Positions 47,881 through 57,360 of a stretch of DNA of 64,000 nucleotides are shown one piece after another (the first letter of the stretch is position 1; the number at the start of each line of letters is the position of its first letter). The DNA is from Chitinophaga pinensis (GTDB lineage Bacteria > Bacteroidota > Bacteroidia > Chitinophagales > Chitinophagaceae), in NCBI RefSeq assembly GCF_007896845.1, contig NZ_VOHS01000018.1, positions 62,001 through 126,000 on the forward strand. Reading direction: 5' to 3'. Position numbers and translations under genes: made by a program. The notes beneath the pieces are model-generated. The model had not been told where the DNA came from. It worked only from the letters and a program-made list of their open reading frames with translations, and made no database searches.

Positions 47881-50800
47881 ATGGTAAAGCATGTTTGTAA
47901 GGCGATCAGAATCCTATTGATACTGTGCTGTCTGTTGTTTCCAGCTACCCGAATGATAGCACAGGGCACAACGGATGGGGCAAGGGTCACTATTACCGGT
48001 AAGCATATTCCACTCACCAACGTTTTTAAAAGTATTGCCCGGCAAACCGGGTATTATTTCGTTTTTGATAATGCCATTATCGATGGCAGTGAAAAGATCT
48101 CACTCAATTATAAAAATGCCGCCTGGGAAGAAGTGCTCACTTATGTGCTGCAGAACAGGAATATCAGCTGGCTAAAACAAGGGAAACGTATTTATCTGCA
48201 GGTAGCAGAAACAAACAGAAAAAACGAACTCAATAATACAGTAGAAACTATGGTCACCATCCGTGGCCATATTACAGATATCAGCAACCAGCCGGTTCCC
48301 GGTGCTACCATTCTTGTAAAAGGTACTTCCCGTGGTGTAACCACCGGCGCAAACGGAGAGTTTGTATTAGCCGGCATATCGCCGGGAGCCATGTTACGTA
48401 TTTCTTCACTGGGTTACCGTCCCATAGACACCCTCCTCAGCAACGAACCCCTGCACGAAATAAAGCTGGGAGACGCGGTCAATACATTAGATGCAACAGT
48501 TGTAATCGGATATGGTTCCAGCAGCCGCAGGAGGTTGACAGGTGCTGTCAGCAGAATGACGGCCGAACAACTGGCCAGTCAACCCATAGCGAATGTATTG
48601 TCAGCCCTGCAGGGACAAATACCCGGCGTACAGGTGGCCAGCACCAACGGATTGCCCGGTGCACAGGTAAAACTGTTTATACGTGGCCGGAACTCCATTG
48701 CCGCAGGGAATGATCCGCTCTTCATCATCGATGGTGTACCATTCGATATCACACCACTTAATAATACAGAAGACCTGTTCGGCGCTGCCGGACGTATCAG
48801 TCCTTTTACCAGTATCAATCCCGCCGACATCGCCAGTATTGATGTACTCAAGGATGCAGATGCTACCGCTATTTATGGTTCCAGAGGTGCTAATGGTGTC
48901 GTATTGATTACGACAAAAAAAGGGAAAGCCGGACCACTGACAACAGATCTTAATGTACGTACCGGTATTGGTGTGACCGCCGGACATATGGATATGCTGC
49001 AAATCGGTGATTATCTCAGGATCAGAAGAGAGGCGTTTGCCAATGATGGGGTACAGCCGACTGCCGCTAATGCTCCTGATCTGAAGATCTGGGATACGAC
49101 ACAACATACAAACTGGTTTAAGCAACTAATGGGTGGTACAGCACCTGTTACAAATGCGCAGCTCAGCCTTTCAGGTGGCAGTAATTATAATACTTTCCTG
49201 CTCAGCGGGAATTATTACAGAGAAGGGACCGTATTGCCCGCAGATCTGGGATATAACCGTGGCGGTTTTCACCTGAGTTATCAGCATCATCATCCGGAAC
49301 ACCGGCTCGAAACAGGGTTTACCGCAAGCTTTATGGCGGACAATAACAAGAGTATCGCCAATGATATTTTTGCATTTTATAATCTCCCGCCTAATTATCC
49401 TTTGTTTGACAGCAGTGGTCATCTTTATTGGGGTTCCTCCTTTGATAATCCGCTGGCCTATCTGCAACAACAATCCAATAGCAAGACTAATAATCTGTTG
49501 AGTAATCTGGTACTGCGATACAGACTGTTACCCGGACTGATGCTGAAGACCAGTCTGGGTTTGGCAGACATCCGGATGAAGCAGTTCTTCTCGTTCCCAC
49601 AGTCAGCCCAGCATCCCAATAATGCGCCTACCAGCTTTATCCGTTCTGCTGATAACAAAAGGCAGTCTTTTATTGTGGAACCGCAGGCTGACTATAACAT
49701 GCGTATTGCCAAAGGGAATCTGCATGCATTGATAGGCGGTACCTGGCAACAAACAACGCGTAATGGCACACTGTCCATCGGTCAGGGATATCCGGACGAA
49801 GCCGCGATGCATTCATTGGAAGGCGCAGATACAATCATACACCGGCCGGATACTTATGCCTTGTATCGGTATATCTCCTTCTTTAGTCGCTTTACCTATG
49901 ACTGGAAGCGGAAGTATCTGTTGAATGTGAGTTACAGACGTGACGGGTCTTCGCGTTTCGGACCGGGGAGACAATTTGGCGATTTTGGTGCCGTCGGATT
50001 AGGATGGGTATTTACAGAAGAGCCATTTGTGAAACGGTTGTCATGGCTGAGTTTTGGTAAACTAAGAGCCAGTGGCGGATTTACAGGAAATGACCAGATC
50101 ACGGATTATCAATACATGCGTAACTATGGCAGCAATGGCAACTATATCGGTGATAATACACTGGCGCCGCTGCGTATTGCGGATGATAAATATAGCTGGG
50201 AAGCCAACAAGAAGATGGAAGCGGCCATAGAGCTGGGCTTTTTGAATGATAAACTCTTCTTTTCGGCGGCAAAGTATTGTAACCGTAGTAGTAATCAACT
50301 GGTAGGTTATCAGTTGCCCGGTGTAACCGGCTTTACCAGTTATCAGGCCAATCTGCCGGCAGTCGTGGAGAATACCGGCTGGGAATTGGAACTACGCACG
50401 AATAATTTCAACGGGAAGGATTTCAGCTGGACAACAGCCGCGAACATATCCTTCTTCAGTAATACTTTAAAACGCTTTCAGAGTCTGGCTGTGTCCTCTT
50501 ACGCCAATGCTTTTGTAATAGGGCAGTCGCTTAATATCAAGAGAGGGTATCATTTTATGGGCATAGACCCGCAGACAGGCAACCCGAGATTTGAAGACGT
50601 AAATCATGACGGGAAACTATCCACCCTTAATGATTTTGTGACGATCGCTAATCTGGATCCGCACTATTATGGTGGTGTGCAGAATGACCTGCGGTATAAA
50701 AACTTCAGTCTGGGTTTTTTCTGGCAGTTTGTTAAACAGGAAGGTGCATTACCTGCGATACGTCCCGGGGAATTTGCCAATCAGTTGACAGAGAGTCTGG

Positions 50801-51123
50801 ACAGATGGCGTCAGCCCGGAGATCATACCAATATTCCGCGTGCAACAGCAACCGTGGGGAGTGAAGCATATGATCTGAGCAGTAAGCTGGCTACTTCCAA
50901 TACCATTTATCAGGATGCCTCCTATCTGCGATTAAAGAACGTGGCTATTTCTTATAACATGCCGGAGCCGGTATTAAAAAGACTACGATTACAGTTATGC
51001 AGAGTATATCTACAAGGTCAGAATCTGCTGACCATCACAGGATATAAAGGAGCAGATCCGGAGACACAGATATTTATGCCTGTGTTGAGAGTGATCACCA
51101 GTGGTGTGCAGTTAACATTATAA
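47881..51123 (+). CDS. SusC/RagA TonB-linked outer-membrane transporter with STN signalling domain
   Basis: A protein of 1080 residues with signal peptide to about residue 28. N-terminal STN secretin/TonB domain (about 32-95; GKHIPLTNVFKSIARQTGYYF), carboxypeptidase-regulatory-like domain (about 108-190; ITDISNQPVPGATILVKGTSRGV), TonB plug (about 195-330; IANVLSALQGQIPGVQVAS, DVLKDADATAIYGSRGANGVV) and a C-terminal barrel ending in SGVQLTL. The STN domain lets it signal to FecR across the envelope. Together with the next gene it imports a large ligand, probably a glycan or oligosaccharide. Confidence 0.95.
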   Translation: MVKHVCKAIRILLILCCLLFPATRMIAQGTTDGARVTITGKHIPLTNVFKSIARQTGYYFVFDNAIIDGSEKISLNYKNAAWEEVLTYVLQNRNISWLKQGKRIYLQVAETNRKNELNNTVETMVTIRGHITDISNQPVPGATILVKGTSRGVTTGANGEFVLAGISPGAMLRISSLGYRPIDTLLSNEPLHEIKLGDAVNTLDATVVIGYGSSSRRRLTGAVSRMTAEQLASQPIANVLSALQGQIPGVQVASTNGLPGAQVKLFIRGRNSIAAGNDPLFIIDGVPFDITPLNNTEDLFGAAGRISPFTSINPADIASIDVLKDADATAIYGSRGANGVVLITTKKGKAGPLTTDLNVRTGIGVTAGHMDMLQIGDYLRIRREAFANDGVQPTAANAPDLKIWDTTQHTNWFKQLMGGTAPVTNAQLSLSGGSNYNTFLLSGNYYREGTVLPADLGYNRGGFHLSYQHHHPEHRLETGFTASFMADNNKSIANDIFAFYNLPPNYPLFDSSGHLYWGSSFDNPLAYLQQQSNSKTNNLLSNLVLRYRLLPGLMLKTSLGLADIRMKQFFSFPQSAQHPNNAPTSFIRSADNKRQSFIVEPQADYNMRIAKGNLHALIGGTWQQTTRNGTLSIGQGYPDEAAMHSLEGADTIIHRPDTYALYRYISFFSRFTYDWKRKYLLNVSYRRDGSSRFGPGRQFGDFGAVGLGWVFTEEPFVKRLSWLSFGKLRASGGFTGNDQITDYQYMRNYGSNGNYIGDNTLAPLRIADDKYSWEANKKMEAAIELGFLNDKLFFSAAKYCNRSSNQLVGYQLPGVTGFTSYQANLPAVVENTGWELELRTNNFNGKDFSWTTAANISFFSNTLKRFQSLAVSSYANAFVIGQSLNIKRGYHFMGIDPQTGNPRFEDVNHDGKLSTLNDFVTIANLDPHYYGGVQNDLRYKNFSLGFFWQFVKQEGALPAIRPGEFANQLTESLDRWRQPGDHTNIPRATATVGSEAYDLSSKLATSNTIYQDASYLRLKNVAISYNMPEPVLKRLRLQLCRVYLQGQNLLTITGYKGADPETQIFMPVLRVITSGVQLTL

Positions 51124-51134
51124 GCTGAGAAGAG

Positions 51135-52493
51135 ATGTCGTACCGTGTATTGTATTTTATCATTTGCTGCTTTTTACTCACAGTTTCCTGTAAGAAACTG
51201 ATAGAGGTAGATTCGCCTTCAGACGAAATTCCGGCTGAAGACGTATATAACAATGACCGTCTGGCAGATGCGGCGGTAGCGGATCTTTATTTTCAGTTAT
51301 CAGACTACTTTCCCAGCAATATCCTGCCACTGATCAATGGGATGACAGCAGATGAACTGACCACCCTGAATACCAGTCAGCTGAAATATCCCACTAATGC
51401 GATTCCCTCATCAGATATACAACTATTGTCCTGCTGGAGAAGGATGTATCAGGTGATATATGGTGCGAATGCCTTGTTGGAAGGCATTGCAACCAATACG
51501 GGCCTGTCAGGTGGAAAGGCCCGGCAACTGAAGGGAGAAGCCTGTTTTTTACGCGCATTCTGTTACTACTATCTCGTGAATTGCTGGGGCGATATACCAT
51601 TGATTACGACAACCGATGTGAAAGAAACGGCCCTCGCAGGCAGAGCACCTGTCAATCAGGTGTATGAGCTGATTGTTACTGATCTGTCTGATGCGGCGAT
51701 GTTACTGGCTCCCTACTATGTGACCAGTGAGAAAGTGAGGGCTAACCGCTGGGCGGTGATGGCATTGCTGGCAAGGGTTTATCTGCAGCAGGAGAGATGG
51801 GAGGATGCGCTGGCTATATCTTCAGAAGTGATTAATTCCGGTGAGTATACACCTCTGATTGCATTAGACAGCGTTTTTCTGCGGAATAGCCGTCCGGCGA
51901 TATTGCAGTTATGGCGTAATGAAGGATATACTTATGCCGGCCAGACTTTTCTACCAGCAACGGGGGTAGGCGCCTTTTCCTTCTATCCGTTTACAACGGA
52001 TTTTATGCGCACTTTCGAAACGGATGATAAAAGAAGAACCAGCTGGACGAGTCCTTTTTTTTATGGTGGTTCATTGTATTATAATTCCTGTAAGTATCGT
52101 AATCGTACTGCTGCTTTGCCCGGCAGGGAAGAATATGTGATGATGCTGCGCATAGAAGAGCAATATCTTATCCGTGCGGAAGCAGCGGCAAAACTGAACC
52201 TTATATCCAGTGCTGTTGCAGATCTTAATGTATTGAGAGCCAGAGCCGGATTACCACCGTTATATGCTGGTACGATGAGAGATTCCTGCCTGATGTATGT
52301 GGAGCGGGAGCGACGTATGGAACTGTTTACAGAATGGGGTGACCGTTGGATCACCTTAAAACGCACAGATGAGATTGATTCTCTGATGCGGGCGTTAAAA
52401 CCTACGTGGAAGCCAACCGCTGCCCTGTATCCGATTCCGCAGGAAGAGCGGAACCGGAATCCTAACCTTTCGCAGAATGATGGCTACGAGTGA
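51135..52493 (+). CDS. SusD/RagB-type substrate-binding lipoprotein
   Basis: A lipoprotein of 452 residues with lipobox LTVSC (cysteine 19). The SusD TPR-like scaffold is visible: QLKGEACFLRAFCYYYLVNCWGDIPL and LIRAEAAAKLNLISSAVADLNVLRARAGL, ending PIPQEERNRNPNLSQN. It forms the lid of the SusC transporter encoded 11 nt upstream. It overlaps the convergent gene on the other strand by 10 nt. The ligand is not predictable. Confidence 0.95.
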   Translation: MSYRVLYFIICCFLLTVSCKKLIEVDSPSDEIPAEDVYNNDRLADAAVADLYFQLSDYFPSNILPLINGMTADELTTLNTSQLKYPTNAIPSSDIQLLSCWRRMYQVIYGANALLEGIATNTGLSGGKARQLKGEACFLRAFCYYYLVNCWGDIPLITTTDVKETALAGRAPVNQVYELIVTDLSDAAMLLAPYYVTSEKVRANRWAVMALLARVYLQQERWEDALAISSEVINSGEYTPLIALDSVFLRNSRPAILQLWRNEGYTYAGQTFLPATGVGAFSFYPFTTDFMRTFETDDKRRTSWTSPFFYGGSLYYNSCKYRNRTAALPGREEYVMMLRIEEQYLIRAEAAAKLNLISSAVADLNVLRARAGLPPLYAGTMRDSCLMYVERERRMELFTEWGDRWITLKRTDEIDSLMRALKPTWKPTAALYPIPQEERNRNPNLSQNDGYE

Positions 52494-53548
52494 GCCAGTT
52501 GTATTGCATAAATTTTATCAGCACAGTGTACGACGAGTTTATTCCCCTGTACAAACAACTGATTGACCTTCGTACGCGCGGGAATGTCGAGATAGAAGCT
52601 GCCGAGGTATTTACCTGAGCTGATGGCGTACAGATCTATCACACAGTGTTCCGCAAACATTTCGTTTGTCTCGTTATCTGCTTTTAATTTCCCCTGTACA
52701 TATAATATACCTTTATCCGCACAGCTGAACCCATTGATCATCTGATCAGGTCCGGCATTCGTGTATACCTGTTTGTCTTTGTCCTGAATACCAGCTGCGG
52801 CAAACCGTGACACTGCAAACGTATCAATCGTATGATAGCTGCTGAGGCGTTGAAGCGTGCTGTCAAAAGTGAAGAACCGGTTGCTGTAAAAGTGGATGTA
52901 CGTAAATAAACCAGTGCTTCTGTCGTACGTCAGTGTGCCATCTGTGCTCATACCACCGTCTCTGTGCAGTTCAGAGAGACCGTTTTCCATCAGCAGACTA
53001 TCACTTTCAAAATCTGTGCGTACGAACAACTGATCTTTTTCCTGTATGTGCAGTTTACGCAATACAAAATGTTTTTCATCGCGCAGCAGATATCCCTGTG
53101 AGAAGCCACCCGCGGGTAGTGTGGTAAACAGCTGGGTGCTGCTGTCCTTACGTCCGGTCCTGCAGATAGCGGGAATGTTATAACCAAATACGAAGCAGTT
53201 GTTATTGCTCACTTGTGTAAAGAAATATTCACTGACAGCATCACGGAAAGAAGGGCGGAGAGGAATATAGAAAGTGTCCGTCACAGCGCCGGGTTTGAGT
53301 GATGTTGTGATGATCATAGCCGGCTGGCGTAATACAGAAAAATAAAACAGACTGTCGTCAGCGCCGGCGATATCAAGAATGTTATCAGCAGGTATAGTGG
53401 TGATCGTTGTTAAAGGAGAAGATTGCAGATAGTGGCGGTTGAACCCATTGGGTTGTTTGTTGGGCGATGGCGCCGTCCATACTAATATGACAATAATCAA
53501 AAATGCCGCTATAAGAAGCGACAGCAAAGTGTAAATACTCTTTCTCAT
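52484..53548 (-). CDS. Membrane-anchored envelope protein, probable beta-propeller, unknown function
   Basis: A protein of 354 residues with an N-terminal helix (about 5-28; IYTLLSLLIAAFLIIVILVW) and the rest outside the cytoplasm. The long beta-rich region has repeated strand and turn text (DDSLFYFSVLRQPAM, GYLLRDEKHFVLRKL, DKGILYVQGKLKADNE, KLVVHCADKIYAI), compatible with a beta-propeller, but no family signature is secure. It is the last gene of a small module with an exported two-cysteine peptide and a MauE-like protein. It overlaps the SusD gene tail by 10 nt. Confidence 0.75.
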   Translation of the reverse strand: MRKSIYTLLSLLIAAFLIIVILVWTAPSPNKQPNGFNRHYLQSSPLTTITTIPADNILDIAGADDSLFYFSVLRQPAMIITTSLKPGAVTDTFYIPLRPSFRDAVSEYFFTQVSNNNCFVFGYNIPAICRTGRKDSSTQLFTTLPAGGFSQGYLLRDEKHFVLRKLHIQEKDQLFVRTDFESDSLLMENGLSELHRDGGMSTDGTLTYDRSTGLFTYIHFYSNRFFTFDSTLQRLSSYHTIDTFAVSRFAAAGIQDKDKQVYTNAGPDQMINGFSCADKGILYVQGKLKADNETNEMFAEHCVIDLYAISSGKYLGSFYLDIPARTKVNQLFVQGNKLVVHCADKIYAIQLAHS

Positions 53549-53606
53549 AATGGTTTAGTAGCAGAGCAGGAAGGCTGTATAAGCACTTCCTGCCATAACA
53601 TGTGAA

Positions 53607-53825
53607 TCAGCTCTTTCTGATGATGGTAGTTGGCCCTGTAAGGCTTACCGCACATTGGATAGCGTTAGCGCCCCCGCAATAAAGTACTTTTACTTCCTGA
53701 GAAGTACCGGTTACCACAGTATCATCGTTCAGTAACCATTGTGTATCTTCTTTTAATTTGCCTGCAAATGCAGTTCCTGCTGCGCACAGGGCAGCGAAAA
53801 ACGCTAATGAAAGTGTCTTTTTCAT
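53607..53825 (-). CDS. Small exported two-cysteine peptide (DUF6520-like)
   Basis: A 72-residue product with a signal peptide MKKTLSLAFFAALCAAGTAFA, leaving about 50 residues in the envelope. The mature part has exactly two cysteines, C50 and C58, in VLYCGGANAIQC, near the C-terminus, and a WLLNDDTVV segment. It resembles the short Bacteroidota family DUF6520. It lies 92 nt downstream of a MauE/DoxX-like gene, which suggests its cysteine pair might be oxidised by that protein. Function unknown. Confidence 0.72.
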   Translation of the reverse strand: MKKTLSLAFFAALCAAGTAFAGKLKEDTQWLLNDDTVVTGTSQEVKVLYCGGANAIQCAVSLTGPTTIIRKS

Positions 53826-53917
53826 GGTGTGTTTTATTAAAAAAAATAAATGCCTACTCTGTTCTGAAGGTTTTCGGCTCCCCCTGTAATAAATGCCGTT
53901 TGTACCAGAAATCAGAA

Positions 53918-54346
53918 TCAGTTGGCTGAATGTGCACTTTGTTGTTTTATGTGCAGCAGTACCCCGATAGTTGATAGTATGACAAAGACGATATTAAAAA
54001 CAATGTGCGCGTTCCATGACAGATGTTGTAAAACGCCCCCGCACGAACAAGGAATAAAATAACTAAGCCTTAGCATAGCTATCAGATAAAATGTAAAAAG
54101 GCTTAATAAAAAAAAAGAAAGATAAAACCCCATTAAACGTGTGCGGGTATATAGTAGTAGTCCCGCGATAATTATTTCCCCCAATGGTAGTGCCCAAACA
54201 ATAAAGGGCGCGTACAAAGTGATAAAAGGCGATTGTCCCAATTGCCGTCGGAATGTATGATAATCGAGCAATTTGCTTATACCGGTATAGATAAAAAGAA
54301 ATACCAGTAAAGCAGATAGAATATCTGATAACAATTTTCTTGACAT
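53918..54346 (-). CDS. MauE/DoxX-like redox-associated membrane protein
   Basis: A four-helix membrane protein of 142 residues. Key motif SYFIPCSCGGVLQHLSWNAH contains C100 and C102, placed as in MauE, which is needed for disulfide formation in methylamine dehydrogenase. Helices at about 8-25, 45-65, 72-92 and 112-132. No methylamine dehydrogenase genes are nearby; the next gene encodes an exported peptide with two cysteines. A redox partner role for that peptide is an inference. Confidence 0.85.
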   Translation of the reverse strand: MSRKLLSDILSALLVFLFIYTGISKLLDYHTFRRQLGQSPFITLYAPFIVWALPLGEIIIAGLLLYTRTRLMGFYLSFFLLSLFTFYLIAMLRLSYFIPCSCGGVLQHLSWNAHIVFNIVFVILSTIGVLLHIKQQSAHSAN

Positions 54347-54444
54347 AGGATATAACGCTTGTCTAATATAGGATATTTTTCTAAATCATATAAGTATTTT
54401 ATCCCGGGCAGATAAAGTATTGAAGAAAATCAATGTGGGTTATT

Positions 54445-54852
54445 TCAGCAATTGTTTTTGGGTATTGCGGGAAAATGTTCCTGCAGGTAATCCAGAAATA
54501 CGGTCATCAATTGTTGCATATCTGTGTCCATACTTTTCAGCCTTGACCGGATATGTACCTGGTGGGTGCGGATGTTTTCATAGTTGATGGCATGGAGGTC
54601 GGGTTCGCTCACCCAGACCTGTTGCAGGGCGAGTTCGCCGCGTAGCGCCTCAAACCGTGTGTCCTGCTGGAGGAAAGCGGTGTGGAAATATTCCAGCTTG
54701 TCCAGCAGGGAACGGTCAAAATGATATTGCAGTATGTGAGCGAGTTGCGTCTTGAGTGCAATATTGCGATTCTCAAGCGCCGCCAGTTGTTTTTTAAATG
54801 CAGTTAATTCATGCAGGAGATCTTCCATTATTGAAACTATCTTATCTGACAT
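54445..54852 (-). CDS. Unknown helical protein of 135 residues
   Basis: Mostly helical, with a likely coiled coil in the first 40 residues (DLLHELTAFKKQLAALENRNIALKTQ). No signal peptide, membrane helix or catalytic motif. It lies between the receiver-CRP regulator and the MauE-like gene, on the same strand. I do not recognise its family. A clean ATG and absence of internal stops support a real gene. Confidence 0.6.
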   Translation of the reverse strand: MSDKIVSIMEDLLHELTAFKKQLAALENRNIALKTQLAHILQYHFDRSLLDKLEYFHTAFLQQDTRFEALRGELALQQVWVSEPDLHAINYENIRTHQVHIRSRLKSMDTDMQQLMTVFLDYLQEHFPAIPKNNC

Positions 54853-54916
54853 AAAGATAGTTAGCTCCCTGTCTGCAGCACAGGATGCGCATCAGCGTAA
54901 AAACTGATTTTTATCA

Positions 54917-55975
54917 TTAATTCACCAGGTTGGCGAGTTTCTGTTCATTCAGGATGGTGATGACGCCCTGTTTTATTTCCAGCAGCTTCTCATCTCTGAA
55001 ATCACCCAGTGTACGGATCATGGATTCTGTAGCGGTACCTGCGATGGTAGCGAGGTTCTCGCGGGAGATATCTATAGAAAACGGCTGATCGGTAACGTGA
55101 TGGTATTTCTTTTTCAGGAAGAGCAATGCTTCTGCTACTTTTTTACGCAGTGAGCTATAGGCAAGGTGCAGCAGTTGCTGTTCTTTTTCTGTGATATTTT
55201 TAGCGAGCAGGCGGATGAATTGTTGTGCTACTTCGCGGTTATTATTGATCAGTGTTTCAAAATCTTCTCTTGGAATGGCGGTCAGTTCGCATGCTTCCAG
55301 TGCTTCGGCATTTTCATGGTAGTTACTGCCTTCAAGCAGGGCAACATATCCAAGGAATTCACCTGCGCTGTACAGATTGACAGCCAATTCTTTTCCATCG
55401 TTGTTCACCTTATAGGTTTTCACGCGGCCTTTCTGGATAAAATAAAGGCTTGTCGGACGATTCCCTTCCTGATAGATCAGTTGTTTCTTTTTGTACCTGT
55501 CTGTATTACCCTCTTCCATCAATGTTTTCAGAGGATTAGCGCCTGTAGCTGTCAACAGCAGTTGTTGTACTCCTTCCATATCTGCAGGTAAAACCTGTTT
55601 TTTAAGTTCTGACTTTTTTAATCTGCTTTCTACTGCATTTAAAAGGTCTGTACCGCTGAAAGGTTTGGTGATATAATCGTCTGCACCCATTTCCATTCCT
55701 TTACGGAAATCTCCGCGTTCGCTTTTAGCGGTCAGGAATATGAAAGGGGTATCTTCGACTTCCGGGTGTTTTTGCAGCAGGTGCAGTACGCCATAACCAT
55801 CCAGCACAGGCATCATAATATCACATACGATCAGGTCAGGCAGTTCTTCCAGAGCCATTTCCACGCCGGTTTTCCCATTTTCAGCCGTCAGGACCCTGTA
55901 ATTGGCAAGTTCCAGTATTTCGGCAGTATTCTCGCGAATATCGTCATTATCTTCTATCAGCAGGATCGTTTTCAT
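54917..55975 (-). CDS. Receiver-CRP hybrid transcription regulator
   Basis: A protein of 352 residues. It has a receiver (1-120) with D9 and acceptor D52 (LIVCDIMMPVLDG), a lysine in TKPFSG, a cyclic-nucleotide-binding-like fold (about 140-255; LIYQEGNRPTSLYFIQKGRVKTYKV) and a CRP-type winged helix (about 285-345; ISRENLATIAGTATESMIRTLGDF). Receiver joined to a CRP-type output is less usual than receiver joined to OmpR or LuxR outputs. It is directly downstream of the PAS kinase (22 nt), its probable partner. Confidence 0.92.
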   Translation of the reverse strand: MKTILLIEDNDDIRENTAEILELANYRVLTAENGKTGVEMALEELPDLIVCDIMMPVLDGYGVLHLLQKHPEVEDTPFIFLTAKSERGDFRKGMEMGADDYITKPFSGTDLLNAVESRLKKSELKKQVLPADMEGVQQLLLTATGANPLKTLMEEGNTDRYKKKQLIYQEGNRPTSLYFIQKGRVKTYKVNNDGKELAVNLYSAGEFLGYVALLEGSNYHENAEALEACELTAIPREDFETLINNNREVAQQFIRLLAKNITEKEQQLLHLAYSSLRKKVAEALLFLKKKYHHVTDQPFSIDISRENLATIAGTATESMIRTLGDFRDEKLLEIKQGVITILNEQKLANLVN

Positions 55976-55996
55976 TTATAGTACTATTCCTTTTAA

Positions 55997-57247
55997 TTAT
56001 AATTGCCTGAAAGTGACGATGAAGGTAGTGCCTTCATTCAGTTCGCTTTCGCAGGTGATGTATCCGTTCATCAGTTCAGCGTATCTGCTAACAATATGTA
56101 AACCAAGACCTGTACCCTGGATATTGCTTACGTTGGCGCCCCTGAAAAAACGTTCGAACAGGTGTTGCTGGTCCTCCTGAGATATGCCGATACCGCTATC
56201 TTTCACCCTCAATATTACATCATTTCCTGTATGTTCGGTATTGACCTTTATAACACTATGTTTTCCAGAGAATTTGATGGCATTGCCCAGCAGATTTAAC
56301 AGGATATGTTTCAGCAGGGAAGGGTCAAGCTGCACCGCAGTTGCTCCGGTATGTTCATACTGAATGCGTTGCCCTTCCTGCACGATATCCTGCATTTCCT
56401 GTATGATAGCAGTGATATGCTGTTGCAGATCGAATGTGCTGGTGCGTACCTGTACGCCGCCTTCTTCGATCTTGCCCACAGAAAGAAAATCATTCAGCAC
56501 TTCCGTCAGCAGGGTCACAGAAGAGATGATACGCTGTATATGTTTACTGCGTTTCGGTTGTTCCGCTTCAGTTATATATTGATTGACCAGAAATGCGGAG
56601 GACAGGATGGTACTGAGTGGCGTCCGGAATTCGTGAGAGGCCATTGATACGAAACGGGATTTCAGTTCGCTGAGCTCTTTTTCTTTATCGAGCGCTGTCA
56701 TGACTTCCTGTTTGGAATGTTCCAGTTGTTCAAGTGCGGTAGTCAGCTGTTGCGTACGCTCGCTGATCTTATGCTCCAGCTCATTATTCAGTTTCTCGAT
56801 CTTCTCTTCCGCTTTTTTCCTTTCGGTGATATTGTTGATATAGGCGATCACAAAAGCGCCTTCTTCATGTTCATACTGGCTGAGACTGATTTCTACCGGA
56901 AACTCCGTACCGTCTTTTTTAACGGCAAAAAGATCCAGACCAATACCCATAGGACGACTTTGCGGATGATGATTGTAATGATCCCGGTGATCTACATGCC
57001 GGTGACGGAAGCGTTGCGGCATGAGTCGTTCGATACGATCTCCCATAAGCTCTTCCCGTTCATATCCGAACTGTCTGAGGGCGAAGTCGTTGATCAGCAC
57101 GATCTGTCCCTGCTGGTTCGTCACGAGTATACCGATACTGGCGTAGTTGAACAGGGCTTCAAAGCGCTGTAGTTCCTTGTTATATTCTTTTTTGTAAACG
57201 CTATTGCCAGAGAACATTGTTGTCAGCTTGGTGATCCACTTCTTCAT
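55997..57247 (-). CDS. PAS-domain sensor histidine kinase
   Basis: A soluble kinase of 416 residues. PAS domain (about 25-145; YASIGILVTNQQGQIVLIND, with a histidine-rich insert RHRHVDHRDHYNHH), coiled coil (145-190), HisKA with H205 (SMASHEFRTPLS), HATPase_c (about 300-416; LLNLLGNAIKFSG, DSGIGISQEDQQHLFERFF, GTGLGLHIVSRYAEL). It pairs with the receiver-CRP regulator 22 nt downstream. The histidine-rich PAS insert might bind metal or heme; this is speculation. No membrane segments. Confidence 0.92.
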   Translation of the reverse strand: MKKWITKLTTMFSGNSVYKKEYNKELQRFEALFNYASIGILVTNQQGQIVLINDFALRQFGYEREELMGDRIERLMPQRFRHRHVDHRDHYNHHPQSRPMGIGLDLFAVKKDGTEFPVEISLSQYEHEEGAFVIAYINNITERKKAEEKIEKLNNELEHKISERTQQLTTALEQLEHSKQEVMTALDKEKELSELKSRFVSMASHEFRTPLSTILSSAFLVNQYITEAEQPKRSKHIQRIISSVTLLTEVLNDFLSVGKIEEGGVQVRTSTFDLQQHITAIIQEMQDIVQEGQRIQYEHTGATAVQLDPSLLKHILLNLLGNAIKFSGKHSVIKVNTEHTGNDVILRVKDSGIGISQEDQQHLFERFFRGANVSNIQGTGLGLHIVSRYAELMNGYITCESELNEGTTFIVTFRQL

Positions 57248-57360
57248 ACTTGATACTTACCGTTAAAAGAATATGTGGTAAATATACTTTATAGGCTGTA
57301 AAATTCCACCTAAGCAGTATGTCCTCATATGATCGCGGTCAGCAGACTGGCTGATAATGC

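Noticed and set aside
52484..52493. 10-nt overlap of SusD and the convergent envelope gene as a sign of a wrong stop
   Set aside because: Both stops are clear and both C-termini look natural; short tail-to-tail overlaps are common.
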